The position numbers and the translations under genes are program-made. Below are positions 30,597-43,369 of a stretch of DNA of 64,000 nt, one piece after another (the first letter of the stretch is position 1; every line of letters begins with the position of its first letter). Origin of the DNA: Geosiphon pyriformis. Lineage: Eukaryota > Glomeromycota > Glomeromycetes > Archaeosporales > Geosiphonaceae. The notes beneath the pieces were generated by a model. That model was given only the letters and a program-made list of their open reading frames with translations, ran no database searches and was not told the DNA's origin. The DNA lies in assembly GCA_016748015.1 (NCBI GenBank), contig JAAOMT010000703.1, positions 457,967-521,966 on the forward strand, given 5' to 3'.

Positions 30597-31639
30597 GAGG
30601 TTTTTGGTCTCTTTTTTTGAATGTTGTTAATGCTGATTTGCTGTGAATTCACGTTCTCAGGAAGTAGTTGGACCTCCAGTAACTGAATTTATCCTTAAAT
30701 TATCTTCTATAATTTGAACTGCTGGGCTTATAAGTGGAATAGCCAATTTTTTGCCAGTTACTTTATGTAGTTATGTTGTAATAAATGTCAACTCTTTCCC
30801 AGGAATTGTTTGTCTGGAAGCTCACTAAAAATGTGTAGTTACTTTGCTGTAAAAATCAACTCTTCTACAGGAATCTTGTCTGTAGATTACCTAAATGATT
30901 ATGATAAGAAAAGAAAAAAAAATAAAAGAAATGTAAAAAAAATAGATTTTTATCAAGGGAAACGTTTTCTATCCAGGCCTGGAGTCACTAACAGTTTATT
31001 GAAATTGGTAGCTAATCAATTTCAAAATGTTAGTTGGGTTTTTGAGGATTTTCCAAGTACAATAATTTAAAGAATTTGGTTTTTTAAATTATTTGATATT
31101 TATTTGATTTTTGTAAAAAGTAATTTGTTTCAATTAAGATATCTAAAATAGGATGCTATGGTAAAATACTATGAAAAGATACATTTTCTTGAAAAGAGAA
31201 GCTCTTCTTTTATACAACTTGTTATAGTACTAGTCTTTGAACTTGCACTTTTTTTTTTACTACAATTTGAGTGAACTAAAGATACATTTCAGTAAACTTA
31301 CAAGTTATTTCACTGAACTATTAATTATTTCGGCCAATTTTCATTAATTTCGGCGAATTTTGACTATGTTAAATGGTTCAGGGTATTGTGTAATTTGATC
31401 ATCTTAATTTCTAGAGTACAAATCGGATTATTGATTAAGTAATGATTTTTGATAATTTGATTAAATAATAAGTGATAATCGAAATAATAATATGTGCTAA
31501 TTAATAATAATAATTATGAGAGTAATTTTATGCTAATTAATAGCTAGAATTCTACTGGTAACATCGGGTAACAATGTCTTTTTTTTGTTTTTTAATATTG
31601 TTTCTAATAATATTTAAAAAACAATTTTTATCTGTCAAA
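30597..31639. other. Unassigned stretch with an imperfect direct repeat
   Basis: Composition is a little higher than in the surroundings up to about 31070. Two imperfect copies of a 50-60 bp unit (about 30765-30820 and 30832-30890) share AAATCAACTCTT and CAGGAAT. The only frame is a plus-strand ORF at 30810-31070 of 86 codons, Lys-rich, matching nothing I know. From 31300 on the sequence is AT-rich. It may be the tail of an unknown repeat. Confidence 0.4.
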
Positions 31640-32204
31640 AATTTTTTAAGTGAATAACTTCTACTTTAGTATTTAATACTATTTTTAAAATTAAATTAGT
31701 CTTAGTTAACTTTTTGTTTGATTTGTTATCAAATTTTATTAGATTTAAGTTTGTTTTAAAAAATAATATTAAATTATTTTATATGAATTTTACTTCTAAT
31801 TTTTATTTATTTATTGTTATTATACTTAAAATTAAAAAATTTTTGTAATAACTTTTGGGTTTTTTTTCTATTTTTGTTGTATTTTATAATATTTTTTTGA
31901 TATATTTTTTAATAACATAAAAAGTACTTCTGGTATTATTATTTTAATTAAATACAAGTCTATTAATTTATAACAATATGCAATTGTTTATTTTAAAACT
32001 TTTATTTTGCTATTATTGTTTTGGTTTACTGGTTTGTTTTGATTAAAAAAAACAGTATTAAGATTTTTTTTAGTTAATTAAAAAAAATTATTATTTTAAA
32101 AAATATTTTTAAAGCCAAATTAGTTAATTTTTTTTAGTTATACTGTTTTTAAAATTAATAATTTGATTTTTTAAGTTAATAGCTATATTTGTTTTATTTT
32201 TTAC

Positions 32205-32237
<33 letters not shown>

Positions 32238-32700
32238 TTGTTATTATAATTTTTGATTTTTTGAAGATTTTTAAATCTTGTTATCTTAAAAATTAATATT
32301 TTATACAAGTATTATATCTAATAAAAAATTTTTGAATATTATTATTATTATAAATATTAAAATTTAAACTATTTGGTTTTAAAGTACAAAATATTATTAT
32401 TATTTTTTTTAAGTTTGTATTTTAAATAGCTGCTCTTTCTAAAATTTTCAAATTACATATTATTAAAACTAAACTATATATTTTAATCTTAGTTTTTGCT
32501 GTTTTAATTTCTTTTATTATTAATTTTTTTGTTGTTATTAGTGTTTTTATTGTAAATTTTTTAATTAATTTTTATTTGGTTTCTTTGAAATTTGAATTAA
32601 GTATTTTGTTTTTTTGGTTAGATTTATTGTTAAATTTATTAATTTTTTGATTATTTTGATTATTTTTTTGTTAAACTTTTTTTTTATTTTATATAAAAGC
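31640..32700 (+). pseudogene. Decayed LINE ORF1 (second subfamily), plus strand
   Basis: The plus strand reads VFNTIFKIKLVLV, FVLKNNIKLFYMNF and later LVSLKFELSILFFWL. These line up in order with FGAIFKIKLAHVK, SVLKDNVKLFCVKF and LASLESDLAKLFVLV of the ORF1 at 24371-26486. Most differences are changes toward A or T. Stops are frequent. Confidence 0.65.
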
Positions 32701-32847
32701 TAAAAAATATAGTTATTATAATATAAAATAAAATTTTTACTTTTAATAAATTTTTAAATAAAATCATTTATACTTAATTGTTAACTTTTTGAAAGTATTA
32801 ATTGGTTAGTATTAAATTAAATATTAATAAAAGTATTAAATAGATAA

Positions 32848-33476
32848 ATATTATTATTATTATTATTATTATTATTTATTTATACAATTAATGAATAAAG
32901 CTTAATTACTATCTAATATACAGAATTGAACTAAGTAACTTAAACTAAATACAATTTATACACTTATTACATATAACTAACTACTTAAATTAAATAAAAC
33001 AACACTATATATTTATAAAAACTTTTACACTACTATTTAAACCAGAAAAAAAAAAACACAGCTTTTGTTTACTAAAACTAACTACAAAGAATTATATAAT
33101 GTCAAGAAACTTAGCTATACTGTTTAATAATTCAGTTATCAAGCCACTAGTTAAACCAAATATCATACTATTATCTCTTACCAAACTAGTTTTCTTTATT
33201 TCAACTTTAAATTTAGACTTATTAAGCCAAATTATAAAATAATGTTTTTTTATTAGCTAATCTATAAACATAATAATTGTTATTAAAGGTTTTTTTTTGG
33301 TCTTAAAGACTGTTAATATTTTAACACAAAACTTTTATAAATTATAGTATACAGACTTATATTCAGTAAACATCTAAATAGAGTATTTAATACAGATAAA
33401 AAAAAAAAAAAAAACCCAAAGAACTCTAACAGTATTTTTTTATGAAATCTAGCATTTTTAGTATAAGTAAAGACAT
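32848..33476 (-). mobile_element. LINE 3' end with (TAA)n tail
   Basis: On the minus strand an ORF2 C-terminus (about 33060-33476) aligns with the one at 577-1020; for example WLNKSKFKVEIKK matches WLVRAKHQAVMEK. A 3' UTR follows, like that at 24250-24370, then about nine TAA units (32848-32876). The upstream end is cut by the family-2 LTR at 33477. Confidence 0.7.
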
Positions 33477-34460
33477 TATTATAAATAAACTTAGTGGAAT
33501 ATTATGGTAATATTTGGTGTTCTAAATTTAAATAGTAAGAAACTTAAAGATTTCTATTTTAAATACTTAAGATAAGTTGATAATATTAGTCTTTAAAGGT
33601 TTTTTGCTAATTTTATCTATAAAGTTTTTTGGTTATAAGATACAAAAAGATGCTTGGCTGTTTGCAACTTAAGTATATAAACTATTTTCTTCAAACTAGT
33701 CAAGTGCAGTTGCTAAAGTTTGGTAGTTTTTTTTTTTTCTGGTAAACTAATAAGATAATATTAATATCTAATTCTAAAAAAAGCTTTTTTTTTTACTAGA
33801 CTATTATAAAATCTATTCTCAAACAGTTAATTTTACAATGTTGCTGCTCTACAAAAAAATAACAAAAAAAAATAAAAATAAAAAATAAAATAAAATAAAA
33901 GAAATTAGTATTATTAATTACTATAATTAAGAACAATTAGTCTAAATCATTATTGTTTAAGGCATTTTTATGCTAAAAATATCTAATTAAAAATAAAAAT
34001 AGAAAAACAATTAATTTAATTTTAAACACAAAATTTATAAATCATATATGAATAAGTTTGGAGTTTTGAATATTTTTTTTATTTGAAATAATATAGATAT
34101 ATAGATAAAATAGATTTAATAAATATGAATAAAAAAATATATTTTTTATCTTGTCTTTTTGTTTGTTCTTTTCTACTTTGCTAAAACTATTCATTTTTAT
34201 ACATATTTCTAGTTTTACAAAATTACTTTTGATTGTTTGTTATTATTAGCTATTGTTGCTATTTTTGTTGTTGCTTTATTCTTTTATACTATAATTAGTT
34301 ATTGCTAGTTATTCTTTATTATTTCATGTTATTGTGTATTATCTTATATTATTTTAAGTTATAATATGTTATTCTGTATTATTATATTTTTTTAAGTTAT
34401 TATATTTTTTAATCATGTTTTTTTAATATCTTTTGGATTGGTTTTTTTATTTGAATAATA
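33477..34460 (-). repeat. Family-2 LTR, strongly AT-shifted
   Basis: It aligns end to end with 27263-28302. The start has become TATTAT and the end AATAATA, both by C/G to T/A changes. The 20-nt array has collapsed. Confidence 0.75.
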
Positions 34461-35319
34461 TTATCTATTTTTTTTAAAATTAAGTTTTTATAAGATTCTA
34501 TGTATTTGTAAAAATTGTTTTTTCAATATAATATTTAATTGTTATGTTAAGTATTGCTTTTTGTAGATTTTTAAACTGTAAGTTTGTCATTTATCTTATG
34601 TTGTTAACTGTAATAGTTTTTAGTATATTATTTAACAGTATAACTAAACAGTATTTAAAGACTGCATATAATTAATAGATTGCTTTGTAGTATAGTGTTA
34701 AATTACTTCTTTCTATGAATTTTTTTACTTGTTTAAGAGCTTTTCTATTAAAGATTTATTTGTTAAGATCTTTATATAATCTTTCTAATCTTAATTGTTT
34801 ATTAATTTTAAAGAGCCAATAAATTAATAAGTCTTTTTTTCCATACTCTAGAGTTTTTTGGTATTAATATTCCTGTTACTGGTTTCAAGTTTAGTTTACT
34901 TAAAGTTTCCTTGATTTTGTTAAGCTTTGCTTAACATGTATTTTTTTTTCTTGATTTTTTATAAAGATAAAAATGCTCAGTTTTAGTTGAACTTTTATTT
35001 ACCCCTTTTTTGTATGAATTTCTGTATCATATTTTTTTTATTAATTATAATTTTTATTGATGTTATTGATTTTTAAATTGCTTCAAATAGTTGTTTTGAA
35101 AGTCTTAAGATTTGATTTAAAAAGTTTATGTTGAAAATTCTATTATTTTTTTTCTGTTGTTTTGATTTTTATATATACCTAAATTTTTCAATTTAAATTA
35201 TTACACATAGACTACATTTTGATAACAATAATTGGTTTCAGATTTTATGATATATTTTCTGGTTTAATTAATAAAATTTGTGTTTTTAATTAAAGTACAA
35301 ATAATGATGACTCTTAGTT

Positions 35320-36640
35320 AGTATGATAAATTTTTAGATGATTTTTATGTACTACTTTTTTAAAATTTTGTCTTTTAATCATAATTTGTAAGTTTTATTG
35401 CTTAAAACTTTGTATATGTAAAATGATTTGTTTTATTTTGGGTTAAACTTTCTATTTTATTGTTTCTTAGCTTAATACAATATAATAGTACTTTGTTTTC
35501 AATTTTGAATTCAACTGGTTGGTTGAATAAGCAATTATTATGTCTTTTTTTTTGTTATTTCTGAACATTATTAATATTGTTAACTGCTATTCTATGATTG
35601 TTTTTTAATGTTTCTATAAGTTGATATGTTTTTTGGTATAAAGTAACTTCAAAATTTTCTTTAATAATTGTTTTTATTGAGAAAAAAAGTAATTATTGTT
35701 AATAAGTAGAATGGTTTTTCTTTTATAAACTAGTTTAAATAATATAAACTAAATAGTATTTTGCTTTAATATTTGGTATACAAATAATACAGAAGATATA
35801 AATAAATTCTATTCTTATGTGTTTTCCTAACTTATTTTTGCTAATGTTTTATACAATGTTTGGTTAAATTTTTTTATTAGTTCATTTATTTGTAAGTAAT
35901 ATAATAATAATAATAATTACTTTATTTCAAATTATTGGCTTAGTTTGACTAATATATTATTAACAAAATAAGTTTTTTGGTTAAATAATAATTCTTTTAA
36001 GCATCTATATTAGCAAATCAGATATTAATGCACAAATTTGACTACTGTTTTAATATCTGCTATTTGAATAATTCTGGCTTTAAACTATTTAATTAGGTAG
36101 TTTATAACTACAGCAATATAATAATTTTCTTTGAATATAATTAAAAGAAAACCAACCAAATTGATTCCAATTCTATTAAATAAATTTTCAACTGAAATAA
36201 GTTAAAGTGGTTCTGTAGTTCTGGCTTTTTTTTTCATTGGTATAAGTTACAATTGTTAATATATTCAAAGATATCTTTATATATTGTTGGCTAATAGTAT
36301 AAATTTATTATTCTTTTCAGAGTAGTATTTTTGTTAAAGTGTTCTACAGTTAGATCAGAATGCATATTATGTAAAACAGTTTCTTTTTTATTGTTTTTTA
36401 TAACTTATTGTAGAATAGTATAGTTTTGGTATTCTTAATAGTATAGTTGGTTATTTTAAATAAAATAATTATGAACTTGTTTTTATATAATACTTTATTC
36501 TTGTTAAAATAATTTTTTCTTAAACTATAGTGTTAATAAATACTGGTATAATCACTAATAAATAATTGTATTTATGGATTCAAAATTAAATTTGTGTTAT
36601 TCTTAACAAATTGTTAGCATTAATGTTCTTAGTTCTTTTT
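35320..36640 (-). pseudogene. Integrase relic
   Basis: Minus-strand blocks match those at 4680-5780 of the intact element, including the equivalents of the SDQGT and YHPQTNG regions near 35900-36000. No long frame remains. Confidence 0.65.
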
Positions 36641-36689
36641 TTATAATATATTTTATATGAAAACTGTTGTAAATAAGTACTTTATCATA

Positions 36690-37860
36690 CATATTTTTTT
36701 CTAATTGTGGCTTGCTAAGTAATCAAATGAGTCTTTTATAATCTGTATATAAGTTAAATAGTTAACAAAAGTAGTGTTTAGTAAATAATAAAACATTTCA
36801 AATTTGTTATGTTGTATATTTTCTCTATAGTACTAGTACTACAACTGGTATAAACAATTGGATGTTTTTAATTGTCTAATCCAATTTAAAACAAGATGGC
36901 TTTTAATGCATTTTTTAAAGTATCTGTAACAATAATAAAACATTTATTAAAGTTTGAATAAATTAATATTGGAGCTTTTATTAAGTATTACTTAAGACAA
37001 TCAAAACTTTTTTGTTTGTTTTTTTCTATAATTATGGAACATGTTTTGACAGCAAGTAATGAAGTAATTTTGTAATATTTAAAAAACTTCTGAAAAATCA
37101 GCAGTAATATTCAGCCAGTTTTAAGAATTTTTTTAATTCTTGTAAATTAATTGGAACTAAAAAGTCTTTGATCTTTTTTATCTTATCTAGATTTGGTTTT
37201 ACTTCATCTTTTTTTATTACATGTTCTAAAAATTTTAGTTTAATTTTTTTAAAAAAGCATTTATTTAGATTAAGCTTTAGTTTAGTGTCTTATAAATAAT
37301 CAAAAACTTGTTAAAAGTAGAACAGATAGTTATCAAATATTTCAGAAAACACATTAATATTGTTAGATATACTACAACTGATTTCCAAAGAATTTTTTTG
37401 TATATAACATCCATGAAATGTTGAAAGATAACTGGAGTATTACAAAGTCCAAAAAGCATTATATTAAATTCAAAGTTTTTATTTTGTATAATAAATGTCA
37501 TTTTTTTTTATTTTTGGAGTTCATTTCAATTTGCCAATACCTACTGGTTAAATTTAAAGAAAAAAATCATTTCTTGTTTCCTAGATTATCCAAAATTTTT
37601 TAATAAGAAAAATTAAGTAGTTATCTTCTTAAGTAATGCTGTTGAATTTTTAGTAATCTATACAGAATCATATTTTCCCATTTTTTTTGGTAACTAATAC
37701 TATTGAGAAAAACCAAGAACTTAATAATTTCTTGATTAATTTATTATTTAGCATTTATTGTACTTTCTATTTAATTAGGTTATTGTTTACTGAAATTATT
37801 TAGTAGGTTCATTTTTTAATGAATTTGGTATTTTTTATGTCAATCTGATGTTTTATGATA
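36690..37860 (-). pseudogene. RT/RNase H relic
   Basis: The open piece 37277-37501 reads FNIMLFGLCNTPVIFQHF and then KSVVVYL, the block before the catalytic Asp pair. The Asp pair itself is frame-shifted. RNase H remains lie to the left (36700-37200). Confidence 0.75.
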
Positions 37861-38399
37861 TTAGTACATCTGAATTTGTTTTTGCTGACAAAAATATCAG
37901 CATATTGGTTTAAAAAAACTTTAAATTACATTTATTATAAGATACTTAAGTTTTTTAGATTTAATTTAGTGATTTTTTTTGGTATAAACAAGTAGTTTTT
38001 TTTTGGCAGGTTCTATATTTGCAAAGTAATATTACAAAATAAGAACAATTAGGCAAAGTCTAAGATAAGCTGAAATCTCTTAAGATTCTAAATATCTGGA
38101 AAAATAGAACCAATAAAAATCTCTTTAGAAATCTTAATAATATTTTTAATAAGATTGTGGATGGAAATTTTGAAGTGTTTGTGGACTTTGGTAAATATAT
38201 ATAAGTTAACAACATTAGTTAAAAAACAAATTTATAAATTAGTTTTAAATAATAAAGCTTGATTCTAAATTTTCCAATACACTTTTAGAATATATTATTA
38301 ATATAGAGAAATAAAAATAATCATGTCAATATAAATGAATTTTATTTTATCATTGTTATTTTCTATAAAATAACCGGTATGTTTTTTTTTCTACTTAAT

Positions 38400-39081
38400 C
38401 TGAATTCATTAACTCTTTAAACAATAAAACTTAATTCTTTGCACATAGTAATTGAAGTTAATAATATTATTTTTACAAAAGACAAAAAAATAGCTTGGGC
38501 AATCTTTTTTTGTAATTCAATTATATAGGATTTATTAGAATTGTTTTGTAATATTATAACAATGTTTTTTGTATATTCCAAGTTGATAATTTCTTTTTTT
38601 ATGTTGATTTTTTTTTGTAAAGCTAAATTGAGATACAACTTGGACTATAATACTAATAAGAATTTTTAAAGCTATTTTCATATTTATTTTTACAAAGAAA
38701 TAGAGTGCTATAACTATGAAGGATTGTTTAGAATATTTTAAATCAAATTCAGTATTATTTTTATGTGTCTTTTTAATATATATTTTATTATTATTATTAT
38801 TATTATTATACCACTTTAATTGTAATTCTTTGGAAAAATTAAAATAGACAAGATATTGTTTTATTTTGGTAATCTTACTTGGCTCTTAAAATAACATGTT
38901 TTCAGCTATAAGTTTATATTTTTTTTTATGTTTTGGTAGTTTAGAGATAGAATATAGTGTTTTTGGGTGTGAATTAAACAAGAAATCACACTTATCACAA
39001 TACTAAAAATAACAAGAAATTAGACAATAATTGTATAGTTTTGTATTAAGATTAGCTAGTTTTTGTTTCTGTTTTTCTTAA
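38400..39081 (-). pseudogene. dUTPase relic
   Basis: The piece 38417-38638 reads NIVIILQNNSNKSYIIELQ and KKIAQAIFLSF, matching motifs 3-4 of the dUTPase at 8319-10130. The linker further right contains an (ATT)n run (about 38791-38812) that replaces an Asp-rich tract. Confidence 0.75.
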
Positions 39082-39401
39082 TGTTACAGATAATTATTTG
39101 GGGTGTTAAAACAAATAACAAACCCATAACTTGGTGCTCAATAGCTGAAAATATTGGTAATTTCTAAAGGTTTTAAAGTCTAAAAGTTTTGATTAAGTTC
39201 TTTATATAATGCACAAAAATTCAATTAATAATTTTTTTTGTGAATTTCTTTTTTCAGTATAATGGCCAGTTGTGCTCTTTTGATAAGCTATCTTTAAATT
39301 TTTACCCTTATTCCCAGATTTTTTATCAGGCTATTCTTGATGTCAAATACTTAGTATTTAATTTCTTTAATCAATTAGTAAACAACAAAAAAATAAAACA
39401 A

Positions 39402-39433
<32 letters not shown>

Positions 39434-39918
39434 TAAAAAATTAGTATCTTGTTAATAGCTGTGATCAAAAGCTATTGGTCTAATATAGTTAAGTATTGAA
39501 TTCTATTAACATAAAATATTGATAGAATAAAAGCAATTAATATTTCTTAATTAAATGACAATAATATAAATTTAGAAGATAATTGATATTTTATTAATAT
39601 GTAATTTGATTCCACTTCAAGTTATAGAAAACTATTTTTTAAAGAAAGAGGTATAAGATAACTAATAGATTATAATATTGATTTTGAACTGAGTTCTTAG
39701 AGGGATTTTTTTTTGTTTCTAATACTCTTACTATATATACTTAATTAGTATTATACAAGATTCCTTGAATTTTTTTAATTTTTTTAACCAGAAATCTTGA
39801 AATTTCTGGAATTTTATAATTCCTTAAGAGGAATTCTGAAATTTTTCTTTTACTATGCCTAATTTTAATTGATTATTTTATCTTCTTATTAAGAATTCCT
39901 AAATTTTTATAAGTAATA
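39082..39918 (-). repeat. Family-1 LTR, left copy
   Basis: Starts TGTTAC, ends GTAATA. Contains the A-rich array (about 39385-39440) and remnants of the GGAATTCC array (about 39785-39845). Confidence 0.85.
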
Positions 39919-41106
39919 ATAACTACTATTATGTATTAATTGTCTTTATTGGTTATAGTTAATGGTCTAATTAAGTTAATTCCAATTCAATCAAATAATT
40001 GTTTTATTTTAATTGGTTTTAATGATTTATTGGGTTTTTTTTTTTTTTTTTGATAAGTATTACAATTTTAAACATATTGAATGATATCTAAATATATTAA
40101 TAACCAATAGTATTTTTTTTAATTCTTTTTATGATTACTTCTTTATAAAAGTGTTCTGCTGTTAAATCTGAGTTTATGTTAAATAGTATTGTTTTTTTTT
40201 CTGGTTTATAATTATTTTAAATGACTGATCTAGATTTTTTTTGTTTTTTCAATATAGTATTTTAATAAGTAATAAAATATTTTGATTGTTGTTTTATGTG
40301 GTTTTGTTCTTTTTAAGATAAATTTACCTTGAATTATTAAGTATTAATGTAATATTGGAGTTGTTAGTATTTTTGTGTATTTATCTATTGTTATATTTTT
40401 AGATTAAAATGTTTTTAGATTTGTCTCATTTGTAACAAATCATTAACATTTTTTTTTTTTTTATAGTGTACTATATAATTAAATAATGAAAATTTTATTT
40501 TCTATTTTACATGACAATTGTCTTCAAATTTTTGCTTCTGAATTAATGTTAATTTTTTGTAATCAGTATATACATCAAATTTTTAACTTAAATATTTTTT
40601 TTATTTCATAATAGTCTAATATATAGCTAAATACTTTAGTACTAAAGTTTTATAGTTTTTTTTAGCTAAACTCAAACTTTAGCTAATATATGCTATTGAA
40701 TGTTTTCATCTATTTAATTTTTTTTATAATAATACTACTCCTAATATTTGATCAGATATATTAGTAATAATAATAAATAGTTTATTGTAATCTAAATAGA
40801 TTAATACTAAAGCTTAAATAAGCTTTTTTTGTAGTATGTTAAAAGTTTTTTATTGGTTTTTTGTCTATTCATATTTGATGTTTTTTGCTTAAAGCTAATA
40901 AAGTGATTGAGCCAATTTAGAGAAGTTTTGGATAAAGTAATAATAATATTTAGTAAATCTTAAAAATGTTCTTAGTTCTATCAAATTTGTTAGTACTAAA
41001 AAGTTTTTAACTATTTTGATTTTGTTTGAATCTGTTTTAATGTCATTTTTGTTCATAATATGTCTCAAAAACTTGAGTTCAGTTTTTTCAAAAAAATACT
41101 TGGTGG
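39919..41106 (-). pseudogene. Integrase, RNase H and RT-end relic
   Basis: Integrase remains occupy 39919-40440 and RNase H 40480-40890. The open piece 40895-41146 reads FFEKTELKFLRHIMNK and LRTFLRFTKYYYYF, the RT thumb/connection. The RNase H end here has no insertion, unlike the copy at 6032, which helps define that insertion. Confidence 0.75.
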
Positions 41107-42797
41107 TATTACAAGTGATTATTTGGGGTCTTAAAGCAAATAACAAACTCGTAACTTGGTGCTTAATTGATATGCTGATGTTGGTAATTTCTGAAGGTGT
41201 GTTTTTCTGAAGGTTTTGGTTGAGTTCTTTGTATAATAGACAGAGATTTAATTGATTGCTTTATCCATAGCTTCCCAAAACTGCTGTTTTGTCAATTTTT
41301 TTTTTAGCGTGATGGCCAGTAATCCTCCTGGTAAGCTATTTTCAATCAAGTGTTCTACTTTTATTTCTGGGTCTTTTACTAGTCATTTTATTCTAACATC
41401 AGTACCCCATGCATTAATCTTCAATAGAGTTAGTAAACAATAAACAAAGAAAATAAAAGAAATCAAAGAAAATGAAGTAAGAAAATAAGCCAAGACAATG
41501 ATAGTTAGTATCTGTCAATAGCCATGATTAAGAGCTATTGTTCTAGTGTAGTTAAGTATTAATTATTATCAACATGAAGTGTTGATAGTGAAGAGTAGAT
41601 TTGAAATAAAAAATAAGTATTTATTGATATTTGTGAGTTGGAAGGTCACTTAGATTAAATCTAAACTAAGAGGTCTGTTTTTTTTACTTCTAATGCTACT
41701 GCTATATATACATAATTGAGATTCCTCAATTTCTCAATTTTTCATACCAAGAATTCTGTAATTCTTTTGAGAAGAATTCTGCAATTCTGGAATCCTGCAA
41801 TTCCTTATACAAGAATCCTAAATTTCTGAAACTCTGCAATTCCTCTAAGAGAAATCCTAGAATTCTACATTTACTATGATGTTACAGGTAATTATTTGGT
41901 GTCTTAAATTAAATTACAAACCTGTAACTTGGTGCTTGATTGATATTTTTGGTGTTGGTATCTAAAGGTTTTGTTGATCTGAAGGTTTGATTGTGAAGTT
42001 TTTTGTATAATAGACAGAGATTCAATAGTTGTTTTCAGTAATCTTCTGGAATCACAATTCTATCAAATTTCTTTTTTAGTGTAGTGGCTGATAATTCTTC
42101 TGGTAAGCTATCTTCAAATTTATAAGTATTCTATTCTTGTTTTACGGATTTTTTATCAGTCCTTATGACATTTGTATCTCAGCACTTTCCCTTTAATCAA
42201 TTAGTAAATAACAACAATAAAAAGAAAATAAAAAATAAAAAATAAAAGAAAATAAAAAAGTAGAAATAAGCCAAGGCAATAATAGTTAGTATTTCGTCAA
42301 TAGCCATGATCAAGAGCTATTGTTTTAGTGTGGTTAAGTATTAATTATTATCAACATGAAGTGTTGATAGTAGAGAGTGGATTGAAAATAGAAAAAAATT
42401 ATTTATTAATATTTGTAAGTTGGAAGATTGTTTAGATTAAATCTAAACTAAGAGGTCTGTCTTTTCTACTTCTAATACTATCACTATATATACATAATTG
42501 AGATTCCTCAATTTTTCAATTTTTTATACCAGGAATTCTGAAATTTCTGGAATCCTGCAATTCTTCTAAGAGGAATTCTAGAATCCTGGAATTCTGTGAT
42601 TCCTTGTATAAGAATCCTAAAATTTCTGGAATTCTGGAATTCTTTTGAGAGGAATCCTGAAATTTCACATTTATTATAACTACTTCTGATTGGCTAATTT
42701 ATATGCTAATATACTTTTTATATTCTATAAGTAACAATGATTACTTTTAATTGGCTAATTTATATGCTAATATACTTTCTATATTTTATAAGTAACA
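41107..42797 (-). repeat. Outer solo LTR (family 1), split by an inner solo LTR
   Basis: The outer LTR starts TATTAC at 41107, runs to about 41880, and resumes at 42737-42797, ending GTAACA. It is flanked by GTGG at 41103-41106 and 42798-42801, a 4-bp target duplication within the RT sequence. Confidence 0.85.
41880..42736 (-). repeat. Inner solo LTR (family 1)
   Basis: A complete TGTTAC...GTAACA LTR lies inside the outer one, flanked by ATGA on both sides (just before 41880 and at 42737-42740). Its start is given to within one or two bases. Confidence 0.85.
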
Positions 42798-43340
42798 GTG
42801 GCATTTAACTTTAGCTCTGCTTTTTTTAATTTTTTAAATACTTGCTAAAAATAATAAAGATAATTGTTAAATGTTTTAAAAAACATATTGGTGTTATTTA
42901 AGTAAACTACTATTAATTTTTATAGTAATCTAGTATAAACAATTTTTATTAACTGTTAAAAAGTAACTAAAATATTGATTAAGCCAAAAGACATAATTTC
43001 AAATTTAAAGTTTTTTTTTTGTAATAAATGTTGTTTTCTTCTTGTCAGTTAAATTTATGGCTACTTGTCAATAATCACTATCTAAGTTTAATATTAAAAA
43101 CCATTTCTTTTTTCCAAAAACATTAAATAGTTTTTGGATCTATAGAGTAAAATAATTGTTTCTATAAGTAATACTGTTAAGTTTTCTATAATTCATGCAA
43201 AAATGAATCTTTTTAGACAAATACTACTGGTAATAACCATAGATTTATTGATGGTTAAATTAATTTATTGTTTAATATTCAGTTGATTTTTTGATAAATA
43301 ATATTATAGCTAATAAGTAATACTTAATATGTTTTTTGTT
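42798..43340 (-). pseudogene. RT relic, N-terminal part
   Basis: The sequence continues the RT interrupted at 41106 and matches 7735-8230 of the intact element, with blocks equal to the YLDD region and the LDLNSGY region. No long frame. Confidence 0.7.
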
Positions 43341-43369
43341 TTATTAGCATTGTATCTTTAGTTTTGATC

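Larger units (their letters stand above)
33477..39081 (-). mobile_element. Decayed dUTPase-bearing Ty3/Gypsy element (family 2), truncated
   Basis: A family-2 LTR at 33477-34460 is followed on its right by interior sequence in the same order as the intact element read from its 3' end: integrase, RNase H, RT, dUTPase. It stops at 39081, in the region matching about 9640 of the intact copy, where the next element begins. Gag, protease and the second LTR are missing. The sequence has drifted to very high AT. Confidence 0.8.

Noticed and set aside
30810-31070. 86-codon plus-strand frame as a host gene
   Set aside because: No recognisable motif, low-complexity Lys run, no intron or promoter support; kept only as a note in the unassigned stretch.
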